Of a stretch of DNA of 64,000 bases, positions 37,098 through 44,977 are shown in pieces. This DNA is from VRUE01 sp035260485 (lineage in GTDB: Bacteria; Actinomycetota; Thermoleophilia; Solirubrobacterales; 70-9): positions 1 through 64,000 of the forward strand of contig DATFVC010000055.1 in assembly GCA_035260485.1 (NCBI GenBank). Direction: 5' to 3'. The stretch's first letter is position 1, and each line of letters begins with the position of its first letter. Both the position numbers and the translations under genes were made by a program. The notes beneath the pieces were generated by a model that was not told the origin of the DNA, made no database searches, and saw only the letters and a list, made by a program, of their open reading frames with translations.

Positions 37098-38092
37098 CGC
37101 GGGCGGGGGCCCCAGCCGGGAGCGCCGACGCGATCGCCGAAGCCTTCTTCTTCGGTGCCGCCGCTGTCGAACTCCTTCGAGAACCCGCGCCCGTCAGACC
37201 GCACCACCTCGACATCGCTGCTGTAGCGGCCGGTGGCGAGGAAGGCGATGTGCTTGCCGTCGGGCGACCAGGAGGGGTTCGTGTAGCAGGCGCTGCCGAA
37301 GCAGTCGTGGCGGCTGTGGGTCAGCTCGCGCACCGGCTCCCCGTTCATCTTCGCGACGAAGAGGTTCGGCCCATGGTCGCGATTGCTGGCAAAGGCGATC
37401 TGACGGCCGTTCGGCGAGATGTCGGGGTCGAGCTCATTGCGGGGGCCGCCGATGAGGATCCGTATCTGGCTGCCGTCGGGGCGCATCGAGAGGATGTTGC
37501 TGCGGTCCGTGCGCCCACTGCTGATGCGGTTGCTGACGAAGACGATCAGCTTCCCGTTCGGCGTGAAGACCGGGTCGGAGTCGCTGCCGGCTTCGTCGGA
37601 GATCTGGTGCAGGCCGTTGCCGTCGGTCGCGACGCTGAAGATGTGGGTGACACGGCCCTGCAGGCCGCCACGGTCGAAGACCACCAGCTTCCCGTTTGGC
37701 GAGAAGGAGGGGTTGGAGTCGTAGAAATTGCCGCTGGTCAGCTGTTTGATCCCGCTGCCGTCGCTCTTCATCACGTAGATGTGGCTTCCCTGCGTTTCGC
37801 CCGGGTCGCGGTTGCTGGAGAACACGATCAGCCGCCCGTTGGGCGAGTAGGAGGGGCTGCTGTCATTGCGGTTTTCAGTTAGCCGACGTGGGGCGTCCTT
37901 CTTGCGAGGCCCATGGGCGAGAATGCCACCGGTGTCGCCGAATTCACTGATCGTGAAGTGCGAGTAAGCGATCGGACCGGGGACGCCTGGAAACGCGGCT
38001 TGTGCGGGCGCGGCGGCGAGCAATGCAGCAAGCCCGAGTGCCGGCAGAGCAACGCACCTCCACACCCACCTAGTCAGGTCGCGTCGCTGCAC
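37094..38092 (-). CDS. Secreted TolB-like beta-propeller protein
   Basis: About 332 residues from GTG (complement of 38090-38092); a longer frame to 38137 is possible but gives an unusually long signal peptide. The signal sequence is CVALPALGLAALLAAAPAQA. Blades contain SYSPNGRLIVFSSNRD, SFSPNGKLVVFDRGG, VFTPNGKLIVFVSNR and SWSPDGKHIAFLATG, the PD40 consensus. Blades have phrases such as IYVMKSDGSGIKQLT. It is coupled to the next propeller gene. Both likely act outside the membrane. Confidence 0.85.
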   Translation of the reverse strand: MQRRDLTRWVWRCVALPALGLAALLAAAPAQAAFPGVPGPIAYSHFTISEFGDTGGILAHGPRKKDAPRRLTENRNDSSPSYSPNGRLIVFSSNRDPGETQGSHIYVMKSDGSGIKQLTSGNFYDSNPSFSPNGKLVVFDRGGLQGRVTHIFSVATDGNGLHQISDEAGSDSDPVFTPNGKLIVFVSNRISSGRTDRSNILSMRPDGSQIRILIGGPRNELDPDISPNGRQIAFASNRDHGPNLFVAKMNGEPVRELTHSRHDCFGSACYTNPSWSPDGKHIAFLATGRYSSDVEVVRSDGRGFSKEFDSGGTEEEGFGDRVGAPGWGPRPR

Positions 38093-38152
38093 GGCCAACA
38101 GCCTAGTCCGCTGAAGCGGACGCTGGAATTGCAGCAAGCGGATATTCGGGAT

Positions 38153-39297
38153 TCAGCTGGCGGCGGCAGCCGGCAGAGGCTCGACCTCGACCGAGACGCC
38201 AAGATCGGCCAGGGCGGCGAGGAAGGACGCGGGGTCGAACGCCTGCGCCGGCGCCAGGGCACCGCTGCGGTCGTAGGCCGGATCGGCGCAGAGCAGCGCG
38301 CCGTGCGCGAGGCTGACCGCGGTGAGGCCATAGACGTCGCTGCCGCTGAGCGCCCCGCGGCGCGCGCCCGACTTGCCCCGCGCCTCGCAGCTGATCGTGA
38401 ATCGCGCCGCCGCGCGATCGCCCTCGCTCGGCGCAGCCGGCAGGCGCCGGATCAGCGCCCCCATCGCCCCGCGCAGCGGAGTGCGCATCGCCAGCCCGAG
38501 CAGCGGGGAGGCGGCGACGGCAAGCGGCATCAGTCGCGGCGGCACCACCATCCCGTTGAGCAGCGTGCGGACCCGAGCCGTCTCGACATGTCGCGGCACC
38601 GTGACCTGCTCGCCGGCGGGATAGCGCAGCATCCGCTGCTCGCCGATCGGCCCCGGGAAGCGCCAACGTCCACCATCGGCGCTGCGAGGACCGGGCCGCC
38701 AGCCCCCATCGGACCAGACCACATCCCCGCCCCGCATGATCTCGAGCCCAGACAGGGCGGTGCCGTGGGTGGGCGCGAACCCATGCACGCAGTAGGCGAC
38801 GACGATCTCCTCCAGCGGTCCCATCCCGTCGGCCGTGAGCGCCGCAATCAAGTCGCCGGGCAGATAGTCGAATCCCATCCCGGAGACAAGCGCGGCGTCA
38901 TTCTCAGCGGCGCGATCGCCATAGCGATCGAGACCATCCGCATGAACCCCTGCTCACCGGTCGTGTCCAGGTAATGCGTCCCGGTCTCCACGGCTGCAGC
39001 AACCACCGGCTCCCCGTGCAGAGAGAAAGGCCCAGCACAGGCGACCACAACCGAGCAAGGCTCAAGCATCTCCCGCAGCCCAGCCTGGTCATCGAGCGAC
39101 ACAGCCGCAGCCGGTACGCCCCCAAGCTCCGCCGAGAGCGCCTCCAGCTTCCCCCGATCCCGCCCCGCGATCAGAAACTCGGCCCCAGCCCGTTTCAGCT
39201 CGCGAGCAATCAGCCCCCCGGTGAACCCGGTGGCTCCGTAGACCGCAATCGGCCCGCTTTGGGCGGGCGCTCCGGGCGGCTTGTCCACCGCAGTCAT
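38153..39297 (-). pseudogene. Saccharopine dehydrogenase-like protein, frameshifted
   Basis: The N-terminal half (ATG complement of 39295-39297) reads IAVYGATGFTGGLIARELKR...LDTTGEQGFMRMV in one frame. The continuation LDRYGDRAAENDAALVSGMGFDYLPGDL is in another frame. The switch is near 38931-38935 and would be repaired by adding one base. Together they make a complete trans-acting enoyl reductase/saccharopine dehydrogenase-like protein of about 380 residues: Rossmann GATGFTG at the start and a long C-terminal domain ending at the stop at 38153. It is either a young pseudogene or a sequencing error; the downstream half shows no other lesion. Confidence 0.8.
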
Positions 39298-39447
39298 CTC
39301 CCGCCACGGTACTGACCTTTTGCAGGTCGATTGCTTCCTTGTGACGGTGACCACGCTCCTCGCCTGCGTGCAGGCAGGTCCATATACAGGCTAGATGAGA
39401 TTCAAGTAAGCTTAGATTTATCAGATCTAGCTACTCGAGGAGCCAAA

Positions 39448-40068
39448 ATGAAGTTGCGTATTCCAGCCACCATCGAGATTGATCAGCAGGGCTTGCAGGA
39501 GCTTCGGGCTCTGCTCGACATGTTGGCGTCCGAGGAATCAAGCGTGGAGCCAGTTGCTTCGCGGGGGGATTCGAGGGTCGACCTGCCTCCCCGCTGGCGC
39601 ATGGTCGAGGAACGCCATGGAGTCACCTACACGTGGGGTGGTGACCACGACGTCTACGATCCGTTCAGGATCTATGCAGCCGAGATCTCGAGTGGCGCCG
39701 TGCGCTTGGCAATCGGCAGATGCGAGCGGACTCGGACGTTTGGGCAGGACCGCATCTATTACATCGTTGTCTCAATCGGTCCCGAGGGCGGAATGCGTGC
39801 TATTTCCGAGTTCCTAGCTGCGGATGACTACGCCGAGACGCACGAGGTGATTGCGATCATCAAGGGAAGGGGGGGATCCGGCAGGCAGTTCGACCGCCCG
39901 GAGGAGCTGCCGTCTGTCTATGCAGACTGGTCGACGGTGACGTATCGGGATCGGGTCGATTACCCCGGCTCCTACCTGAAGCAGGCGCTCGTGTGCAGCG
40001 AGCAGGATCACGAAACGATGCTGAATCACTCTCTCGCGCAAATTCAGTTGCGCCATCTCGATGCCTAG
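39448..40068 (+). CDS. Orphan hypothetical protein with lower GC
   Basis: A 206-residue protein I do not recognise. It begins MKLRIPATIEIDQQGLQELRALLDM after a clear GAGGAG (39437-39442). The middle is beta-rich with many Tyr, Trp and Arg (RWRMVEERHGVTYTWGGDHD, GQDRIYYIVVSIGPEG). No signal peptide or TM is seen. It uses many codons ending in A or T, and the upstream 100 bp (AGATTTATCAGATCTAG) are AT-rich, unlike the neighbours, which suggests recent acquisition. It lies near a tRNA gene and a decayed endonuclease-like gene. Confidence 0.65.
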   Translation: MKLRIPATIEIDQQGLQELRALLDMLASEESSVEPVASRGDSRVDLPPRWRMVEERHGVTYTWGGDHDVYDPFRIYAAEISSGAVRLAIGRCERTRTFGQDRIYYIVVSIGPEGGMRAISEFLAADDYAETHEVIAIIKGRGGSGRQFDRPEELPSVYADWSTVTYRDRVDYPGSYLKQALVCSEQDHETMLNHSLAQIQLRHLDA

Positions 40069-40089
40069 CGGGGAGGCGATGGAAACGGG

Positions 40090-41100
40090 TCAGGCGAGGT
40101 CCGCCAGCACGTAGTCGAGCAGCTCACGGCCGTGGTCGGAGGCGACGGCGATGTCGTCGGGGGTTATGCGGGCTCGGTGGAGGGACTGCATTCGGAGGAC
40201 GTCGCCGTCGGTGCGGTTGTTGGGGAAGACGCCGGCGTATGAGACGCCAAGGCGCTCCAGGTGGTCGGCCAGGAGGGCCGTTGCTGGGTTCTCCAGGGGG
40301 AGGTCGAGGTAGACAGCGTCCAGGCACTTGCGGTGGAAGAGGTGGTGGCGCTCGGCTGCTACTGCCGTCTCCAGGTCGGCGCCGGGCTCGTGGGCAGTGA
40401 TCAGGGCCAGGTTGTGGTCCTCATCGATCTCTACGTGTAAGCCGGTTCGCTCGGGAAGCTCCACGCCGGCCGGGGGGGCGGCAAGGGTTCCTCGCAGTTC
40501 GCACAGCTCCAGCGTCTGGCCGATGATCTTGTGGTGGCGCTCGGGGGCGTAGACCTGGCGCTTGTGACCGTCGTTCAGCTTGGTGTAGAAGAGCGCTGCC
40601 GACTGTCGGCGGGGTCGTTGCTCGCCCGCCGCGTCGTTGGCGACCGAGGCTGGGATCCAGCCGAGCAGGAAGCCGGTCTCGTGGGCGCCGAGCTCGAGGT
40701 TGGCGCGCTGGCTGTAGGGATGGGCAGCGGTCGCCTCGCTGTACATCCCTGCCAGGCCGCGCTCCCTCGCCCAGTCCATCAGGTGCTTCTTGGTGCGGGT
40801 AAAGAGGTGCTGGCCGCGTGCCGCCGGCATCGTCACCGCCTGGCCCGAGTGGCCGACCGCGTCGCCGGCCGCCGCCAGGCTCATTCCCTCGTGGCAGAGC
40901 AGCTCGCCCTCGCCCGATTCCGCGATCCAGGAGACGTAGGTGCCCGCGGCCAGCCTGGCCTCTACCTCGGATGCGTCGTAGACCCAGCGCACGTCGTAGG
41001 TGTCGCCGTAGGCAGCCCGGATCGCCTTGCTGAGGACGCTTCCCTCGCCAGGCTCAAGGGGGCGGAAAGTGATCTCGGCAGCCTCATTATCAATGCTCAC
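40090..41100 (-). CDS. GNAT-like N-acyltransferase domain protein
   Basis: About 336 residues from GTG (complement of 41098-41100). The N-terminal half is GNAT-like: ITFRPLEPGEGSVLSKAIRAAYG, YVSWIAESGEGELLCHEGMSL, TMPAARGQHLFTRTKKHL (acetyl-CoA pyrophosphate loop region), and YSEATAAHPYSQRANLELG. The C-terminal half is a second alpha/beta domain (LHVEIDEDHNLALITAHEP, LDLPLENPATALLADHLERLG, YAGVFPNNRTDGDVLRMQS) that may be another degenerate GNAT. Similar architectures exist in actinobacteria near RsbW-like proteins, but none is adjacent here. Substrate unknown. Confidence 0.65.
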   Translation of the reverse strand: MSIDNEAAEITFRPLEPGEGSVLSKAIRAAYGDTYDVRWVYDASEVEARLAAGTYVSWIAESGEGELLCHEGMSLAAAGDAVGHSGQAVTMPAARGQHLFTRTKKHLMDWARERGLAGMYSEATAAHPYSQRANLELGAHETGFLLGWIPASVANDAAGEQRPRRQSAALFYTKLNDGHKRQVYAPERHHKIIGQTLELCELRGTLAAPPAGVELPERTGLHVEIDEDHNLALITAHEPGADLETAVAAERHHLFHRKCLDAVYLDLPLENPATALLADHLERLGVSYAGVFPNNRTDGDVLRMQSLHRARITPDDIAVASDHGRELLDYVLADLA

Positions 41101-41214
41101 GCCCCGTATCTTCGCTGGTCGCACGGCTGCTTCGGCGCGGTCGCTACGTCCGGTGCTCCTCTTGATGTACGAACATGCGTTCGCTGCTCGGCGGAGCCAG
41201 TCCCAACCGATCAC

Positions 41215-41504
41215 CCCGTAGACATCGGGCATCGCAGTGAGGCGGCCATTCTTGCTCAGCTTGTTGGGCGTGGTTACCGAGTTTCTTCTCCCAGCAAGCG
41301 TGCAGTCGAATACCAGGGGGACCGCGAACGCGACTACGCCGGTGAGGTTGATCTTTTGCCATCTACTGTCCGGAAAACGCCAGGGTATATTTAGCTCCTG
41401 TCGATGAAGTGTCTCCGAACATCAACTACCTTCGGGTAGATCCGACCCGGAACAATCAAACCAAGCACGTCCGTTGGGCGCGTGACTATGAACTGCCCGC
41501 CTAG
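41215..41504 (+). pseudogene. Decayed PD-(D/E)XK (group I intron-type) endonuclease-like gene overlapping tRNA-Thr
   Basis: A first part in one frame reads DIGHRSEAAILAQLVGRGYRVS, then SKRAVEYQGDRERDYAGEVDL. After a run of four T at 41354-41357 the frame shifts and continues FAIYCPENARVYLAPVDEV and YLRVDPTRNNQTKHVRWARD, ending ELPA and TAG at 41502-41504. The pieces match, from memory, the start and end of PDDEXK_5-type proteins. The central catalytic PD/ExK segment is missing and no start codon is evident, so it looks like a remnant with an internal deletion plus a 1-base loss. Its last 10 bp are shared with the tRNA gene. Nothing else is seen in 41101-41214. Confidence 0.65.
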
Positions 41505-41567
41505 CTCAATTGGCAGAGCACTCGATTTGTAATCGAGAGGTTTCCGGTTCAACCCCGGAGGCGGGCT
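41495..41567 (+). tRNA. tRNA-Thr (anticodon UGU)
   Basis: A 73-nt cloverleaf. The acceptor GCCCGCC (41495-41501) pairs with GGCGGGC (41560-41566), discriminator T. The anticodon stem CTCGA/TCGAG has loop TTTGTAA, giving anticodon TGT at 41528-41530. The T-arm is TCCGG-TTCAACC-CCGGA. CCA is not encoded (TTCA follows). A decayed endonuclease-like gene ends inside its 5' end. Confidence 0.95.
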
Positions 41568-41580
41568 TCACCGCAATCGG

Positions 41581-42969
41581 TTATGAGGCGCCGCCGCCCA
41601 GCACGCGGGCCTTCTCGGCGGCGAACTCCTCGTCGGTGAGGACCCCCTTCTCATGCAGTTCGGCCAGGCGCTCGAGGTGGCGCAGGCGGCTCTCCTCGTC
41701 GTTGGCAGGAGACTCGGGGGCCGCCGAGGACGCTTCGCCTCCACCACCGCTCGGCTTGCGCATCTCCGGCAGCCGCAGTTTTGAGGCCCGCTCGCCGAGG
41801 TTGGCGCTCTTGACCGCGTCGGTCACGCGCTCTCTGGCGCCGCCGAAGAAGTCGCTGAGCTGGGCGTCAGGGAATTCCTCTTCGGACTGGCGGCGCAGCT
41901 CGTGGATGCCGAAGGCGGCGAAGCCGGCGATCACCAGGGTGGTCAGGAAGGAGCGCAGGTTCTGCACCGAGGAGGAGAGGAAGTAGATGCAGACGAGGAT
42001 CGCCAGCCCCGTGTAGACGTAGGGCACGTAGTTGCGCAGGACCGGCGCCATGAAGCGGCGGCTGGCGCGAGCGGCCTTGGTCGGAGACCCCAGCCAGCCG
42101 GCGATCCCCAGGAGGACGCCGAAGACGATCACCGTGGTCGCGATGCTGGTCATCAGCGAGGTGCCGATCGACCAGGTCGCTTCGGCCGCCGGCTTGACGC
42201 TTTCGTCGCTGACCAGCTGGTCGACGACGATTCCGCCGGCGATCTGGCGGAAGACGATCACGGCGAAGCCGGCAGCGACCAGTCCGATCCCGCAGAAGAG
42301 GACGGTCACCCAGCGCCCGTCGCGCGAGAGGTAGATCGCCAGCCCAAAGGTGAGCAGCGTCAGCAGCGAAAGGATCAGCGCCAGCCCCTTGATGCCGACG
42401 GCGATGTCCTGGGCGGTCTTCAGCTGGTCGGAGCGCAGGATCGTGATCTGGCCCGCGTCGGGGGGAAGCTTTTCCGCCAGCTGGCCGCCGATTCCGACCT
42501 GGCTGGCCAAGTTGGTGACCAGGCTGCCGAGGTTGAGGGTGACTTCGCCTTCGGCGGTGGACACGGCTTCTTTCTTGTTTTCCAGCACTGCGAGCAGCTG
42601 TTCGTGCGCGGCGCGGTTGGCGTCCTTCCAGAGGTTTTCCGCGGTCGTGCTCTTCAGCACCTGTTCGGCGCCGCTGCCCGCCACCTGTCGCAGCCCTCCG
42701 GATACCGGCCCCGCGAGCTGCTTGGTTTCGCCGGGCAGGATGCTCTCGAGTTCTTTTTCGACGTCGACGTTTTCGTAGAGCTGGTCGATCAGGTATTCGC
42801 CGACCGCGGCGCGGATCGTTTCGTTCTGGATCAGGCGGCCGCTGGTGTCGACCCAATCGTTGGTGTTGAGCGCCTGGCGCTCGGTCCAGATCGCGAAGAC
42901 GCTGAGGAAGGCAAGCACCGAGCCAAGCGCCACCAGGGCTTTGACAGTGCGTCGCCTCGTGCGGCTCAT
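41581..42969 (-). CDS. Membrane protein with C-terminal SHOCT domain
   Basis: A 462-residue protein. An N-terminal TM helix (TVKALVALGSVLAFLSVFAI) is followed by an extracytoplasmic region of about 170 residues (NDWVDTSGRLIQNETIRAAV). Then come TM helices at about 200 (LALILSLLTLLTFGLAIYL), 225, 275 and 320. A cytoplasmic C-terminus ends with a SHOCT motif (LRHLERLAELHEKGVLTDEE, FAAEKARVL). SHOCT segments mediate oligomerisation or membrane association. Function unknown. It is divergent from the dioxygenase gene (8 bp between starts), so their promoters overlap. Confidence 0.75.
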   Translation of the reverse strand: MSRTRRRTVKALVALGSVLAFLSVFAIWTERQALNTNDWVDTSGRLIQNETIRAAVGEYLIDQLYENVDVEKELESILPGETKQLAGPVSGGLRQVAGSGAEQVLKSTTAENLWKDANRAAHEQLLAVLENKKEAVSTAEGEVTLNLGSLVTNLASQVGIGGQLAEKLPPDAGQITILRSDQLKTAQDIAVGIKGLALILSLLTLLTFGLAIYLSRDGRWVTVLFCGIGLVAAGFAVIVFRQIAGGIVVDQLVSDESVKPAAEATWSIGTSLMTSIATTVIVFGVLLGIAGWLGSPTKAARASRRFMAPVLRNYVPYVYTGLAILVCIYFLSSSVQNLRSFLTTLVIAGFAAFGIHELRRQSEEEFPDAQLSDFFGGARERVTDAVKSANLGERASKLRLPEMRKPSGGGGEASSAAPESPANDEESRLRHLERLAELHEKGVLTDEEFAAEKARVLGGGAS

Positions 42970-42977
42970 CCCGGGGG

Positions 42978-43913
42978 ATGCTATACGTGACTACCGTGAA
43001 GTTGGAGGGCATCCACCACATCACGGCGATCACCGCCGACGCGCAGAAGAACGTCGACTTCTACGCCGGGGTGCTGGGGCTGCGCCTGGTCAAGAAAACG
43101 GTCAACCAGGACAACCCGACCGTCTACCACCTCTTCTTCGCCGACGAGAACGGCAGTGCCGGCTCCGATCTGACCTTCTTCGAGTTCCCCGGCGTGCCCG
43201 CCGGCCAGCCTGGGGCGGGGGACGTGCACCGGGTTGTCTGGCGAGTCGCCTCCTACGAGGCGCTCGATTTCTGGGCGGAGCGGCTCGGCGCCCACGGCGT
43301 CGAGGCCGAGCGGGCTGGGGCGAGCCTGCGTTTCTCCGATCCCGAGGGCTTGGATCACGAGTTGGCTGTGGTCGAGGCGCCCGATGCGCCGCTGAGCGCC
43401 GAGCACCCCGAGGTGCCGGCGGCTATGGCGCTGCAGGGCTTCCATGCCGTCTGCGCGTATGCGGCCGCCCCCGATGCCAGCAGCGGGCTCCTCGAAGGGC
43501 TCGAGTTCGAGCCCGTGGAAGAGGGTTGGGAGGCACGTGGCGAGGAGCGCGGCGGTTTTTATCTCTACGACGATCCGCCGCAGGAGCGCTCGCTGCAGGG
43601 AGCCGGCAGCGTCCACCACGTTGCCTGGGCCTCGACGATCGAGGATCACGAGGGGTGGCGCGAGAAGGCGATCTCGGCCGGAGCGCAGCCGACGCCGGTG
43701 ATCGACCGCTTCTACTTCCGCTCGATCTACTTCCGCGAGCCGAGCGGCGTCCTCTTCGAGATCGCGACGCTGGGCCCCGGCTTCACCGTCGACGAGCCGC
43801 TCGAGCACCTCGGCGAGAAGCTCTCGCTGCCGCCCGACTACGAGCACTTGCGGGCCGAGGTCGAACCGAACCTCCGTCCCGTCGTCAACCCCCGCGTTGC
43901 AAAGACCGGGTGA
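42978..43913 (+). CDS. Ring-cleaving dioxygenase of the VOC/glyoxalase family (MhqO-like)
   Basis: A 311-residue protein with tandem VOC modules. LEGIHHITAITADAQKNVDF and LGLRLVKKTVNQDNPTVYHL match the MhqO/hydroquinone-type dioxygenase group. Metal ligands are the His in GIHHITA, the His in SVHHVAWAS, and the Glu in VLFEIAT. It probably opens an aromatic diol ring with Fe(II). The start may be ATG 42978 or GTG 42996. The next gene overlaps by 4 bp (GTGA) and is a maleylacetate-reductase-like enzyme, fitting a ring-cleavage route. Confidence 0.85.
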   Translation: MLYVTTVKLEGIHHITAITADAQKNVDFYAGVLGLRLVKKTVNQDNPTVYHLFFADENGSAGSDLTFFEFPGVPAGQPGAGDVHRVVWRVASYEALDFWAERLGAHGVEAERAGASLRFSDPEGLDHELAVVEAPDAPLSAEHPEVPAAMALQGFHAVCAYAAAPDASSGLLEGLEFEPVEEGWEARGEERGGFYLYDDPPQERSLQGAGSVHHVAWASTIEDHEGWREKAISAGAQPTPVIDRFYFRSIYFREPSGVLFEIATLGPGFTVDEPLEHLGEKLSLPPDYEHLRAEVEPNLRPVVNPRVAKTG

Positions 43914-44914
43914 ACGGAAGCTTCGTCTGGAGGGACGCCGGCCGGGTCGTGGTGTTCCGCCACGACGGCATCGGGCAGGCGGCGCAGCTCCTCCACGAGC
44001 ACGGTTTCGCCGGTTTCGAGCTGTTGACGACGCCGCGAGCCCTGCCCGGCGCGCCGGAGCTCGAGGCGGCGGCCAAGGCCGTTCACGCGGTTCCCTCGGC
44101 GCAGGTTCCCGAGGCCGCTGCCGCCCTGCTCGACCGGGCGCAGGCGCCGCAGCTGGTCGCCCTCGGCGGCGGCCACACGATCGACGTCGTGAAGGCGGTC
44201 GCCGCGGTCACCGGCGCCCGCGTCGCCGCGATCCCGACCACGCTCTCCGGGGCCGAGATGACCGGGATCCACCGCCTGCCCGCCGGCGCCGAGTCGCGCG
44301 TGCGGGCGATGGTGCGGCCGGAGCTGGCGATCGCCGACCCCGAGGCGATGACCAGCCAGCCCGAGGCGGCGCTCCGCGCCAGCGCGATGAACAGCCTCGC
44401 CCACGGCGCCGACTCTCTCTACACGCCCCTCGCCAACCCGGTCTCGCAGATGACCGCGCTGCGCGGCGCCGAACTGCTCGCGGCCTCGCTCGACGAAGCG
44501 CAGCAGGAGCGCAACCGCACCGCGCTTGCTCAGGGCTCGCTGCTCTGCGCCTATGCGATCGACTCCGCCATGTTCGGCATGCACCACGTGATCTGCCAGA
44601 CCCTGGTGCGGGTCTGCGGCAGCCCTCACGCCGAGACCAACGCGGCGATCCTGCCGCGGGCAATGGCCTTCATGGTCCCGCGTGCCCCCGAGCAGCTTTC
44701 TTCCCTGGCGGAGGCGATCGGAACCGACTCCAAGGACATAGAAGCCCGCATCCTCGAGCTGGGCGGCAACCCGCCCGGCCTGGGAGCCATCGGCGCCGAT
44801 CGCAGCAAGCTCGACCAGGCCATCGAATCGATGCTCCTGCGCCCCGAGCTGGCGTTCACGCCGGAACCGCCCACGCGCGACGACCTCGAGCGACTGATCG
44901 AGTCCGCCTGGTAG
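43910..44914 (+). CDS. Iron-containing alcohol dehydrogenase, maleylacetate reductase-like
   Basis: A 334-residue group III dehydrogenase. The NAD-binding ALGGGHTIDVVKAVAA, then AIPTTLSGAEMTGIHRL, and metal ligands in LAHGADSLYTPLANP, FGMHHVICQTL and GSPHAETNAAILPRAM match maleylacetate reductases, which reduce maleylacetate to 3-oxoadipate. The GTG start overlaps the dioxygenase stop (GTGA), so the two are coupled. Together they fit the lower part of a hydroquinone- or hydroxyquinol-type pathway. The upper enzymes are not in the window. Confidence 0.85.
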   Translation: MNGSFVWRDAGRVVVFRHDGIGQAAQLLHEHGFAGFELLTTPRALPGAPELEAAAKAVHAVPSAQVPEAAAALLDRAQAPQLVALGGGHTIDVVKAVAAVTGARVAAIPTTLSGAEMTGIHRLPAGAESRVRAMVRPELAIADPEAMTSQPEAALRASAMNSLAHGADSLYTPLANPVSQMTALRGAELLAASLDEAQQERNRTALAQGSLLCAYAIDSAMFGMHHVICQTLVRVCGSPHAETNAAILPRAMAFMVPRAPEQLSSLAEAIGTDSKDIEARILELGGNPPGLGAIGADRSKLDQAIESMLLRPELAFTPEPPTRDDLERLIESAW

Positions 44915-44955
44915 TCACCTCGCCCGCCGGTAACTCCCAACCCTCATCCGTGTAG

Positions 44956-44977
44956 CGCTCTTCGTGAGCGAAGAGCG
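44956..44977 (+). promoter_or_regulatory. Hairpin presenting the plsC-gpsA start codon in its loop
   Basis: Perfect 8-bp arms CGCTCTTC (44956-44963) and GAAGAGCG (44970-44977). The 6-nt loop GTGAGC starts with the GTG start codon at 44964. No Shine-Dalgarno is visible. In mRNA this would hold the initiation site in a short stem-loop and may set translation rate. Confidence 0.55.

Noticed and set aside
36000..37900. Recurrent short similar segments as possible DNA repeats or CRISPR
   Set aside because: They are beta-propeller blade repeats of the two TolB-like proteins, with codon-level divergence and no spacer structure.
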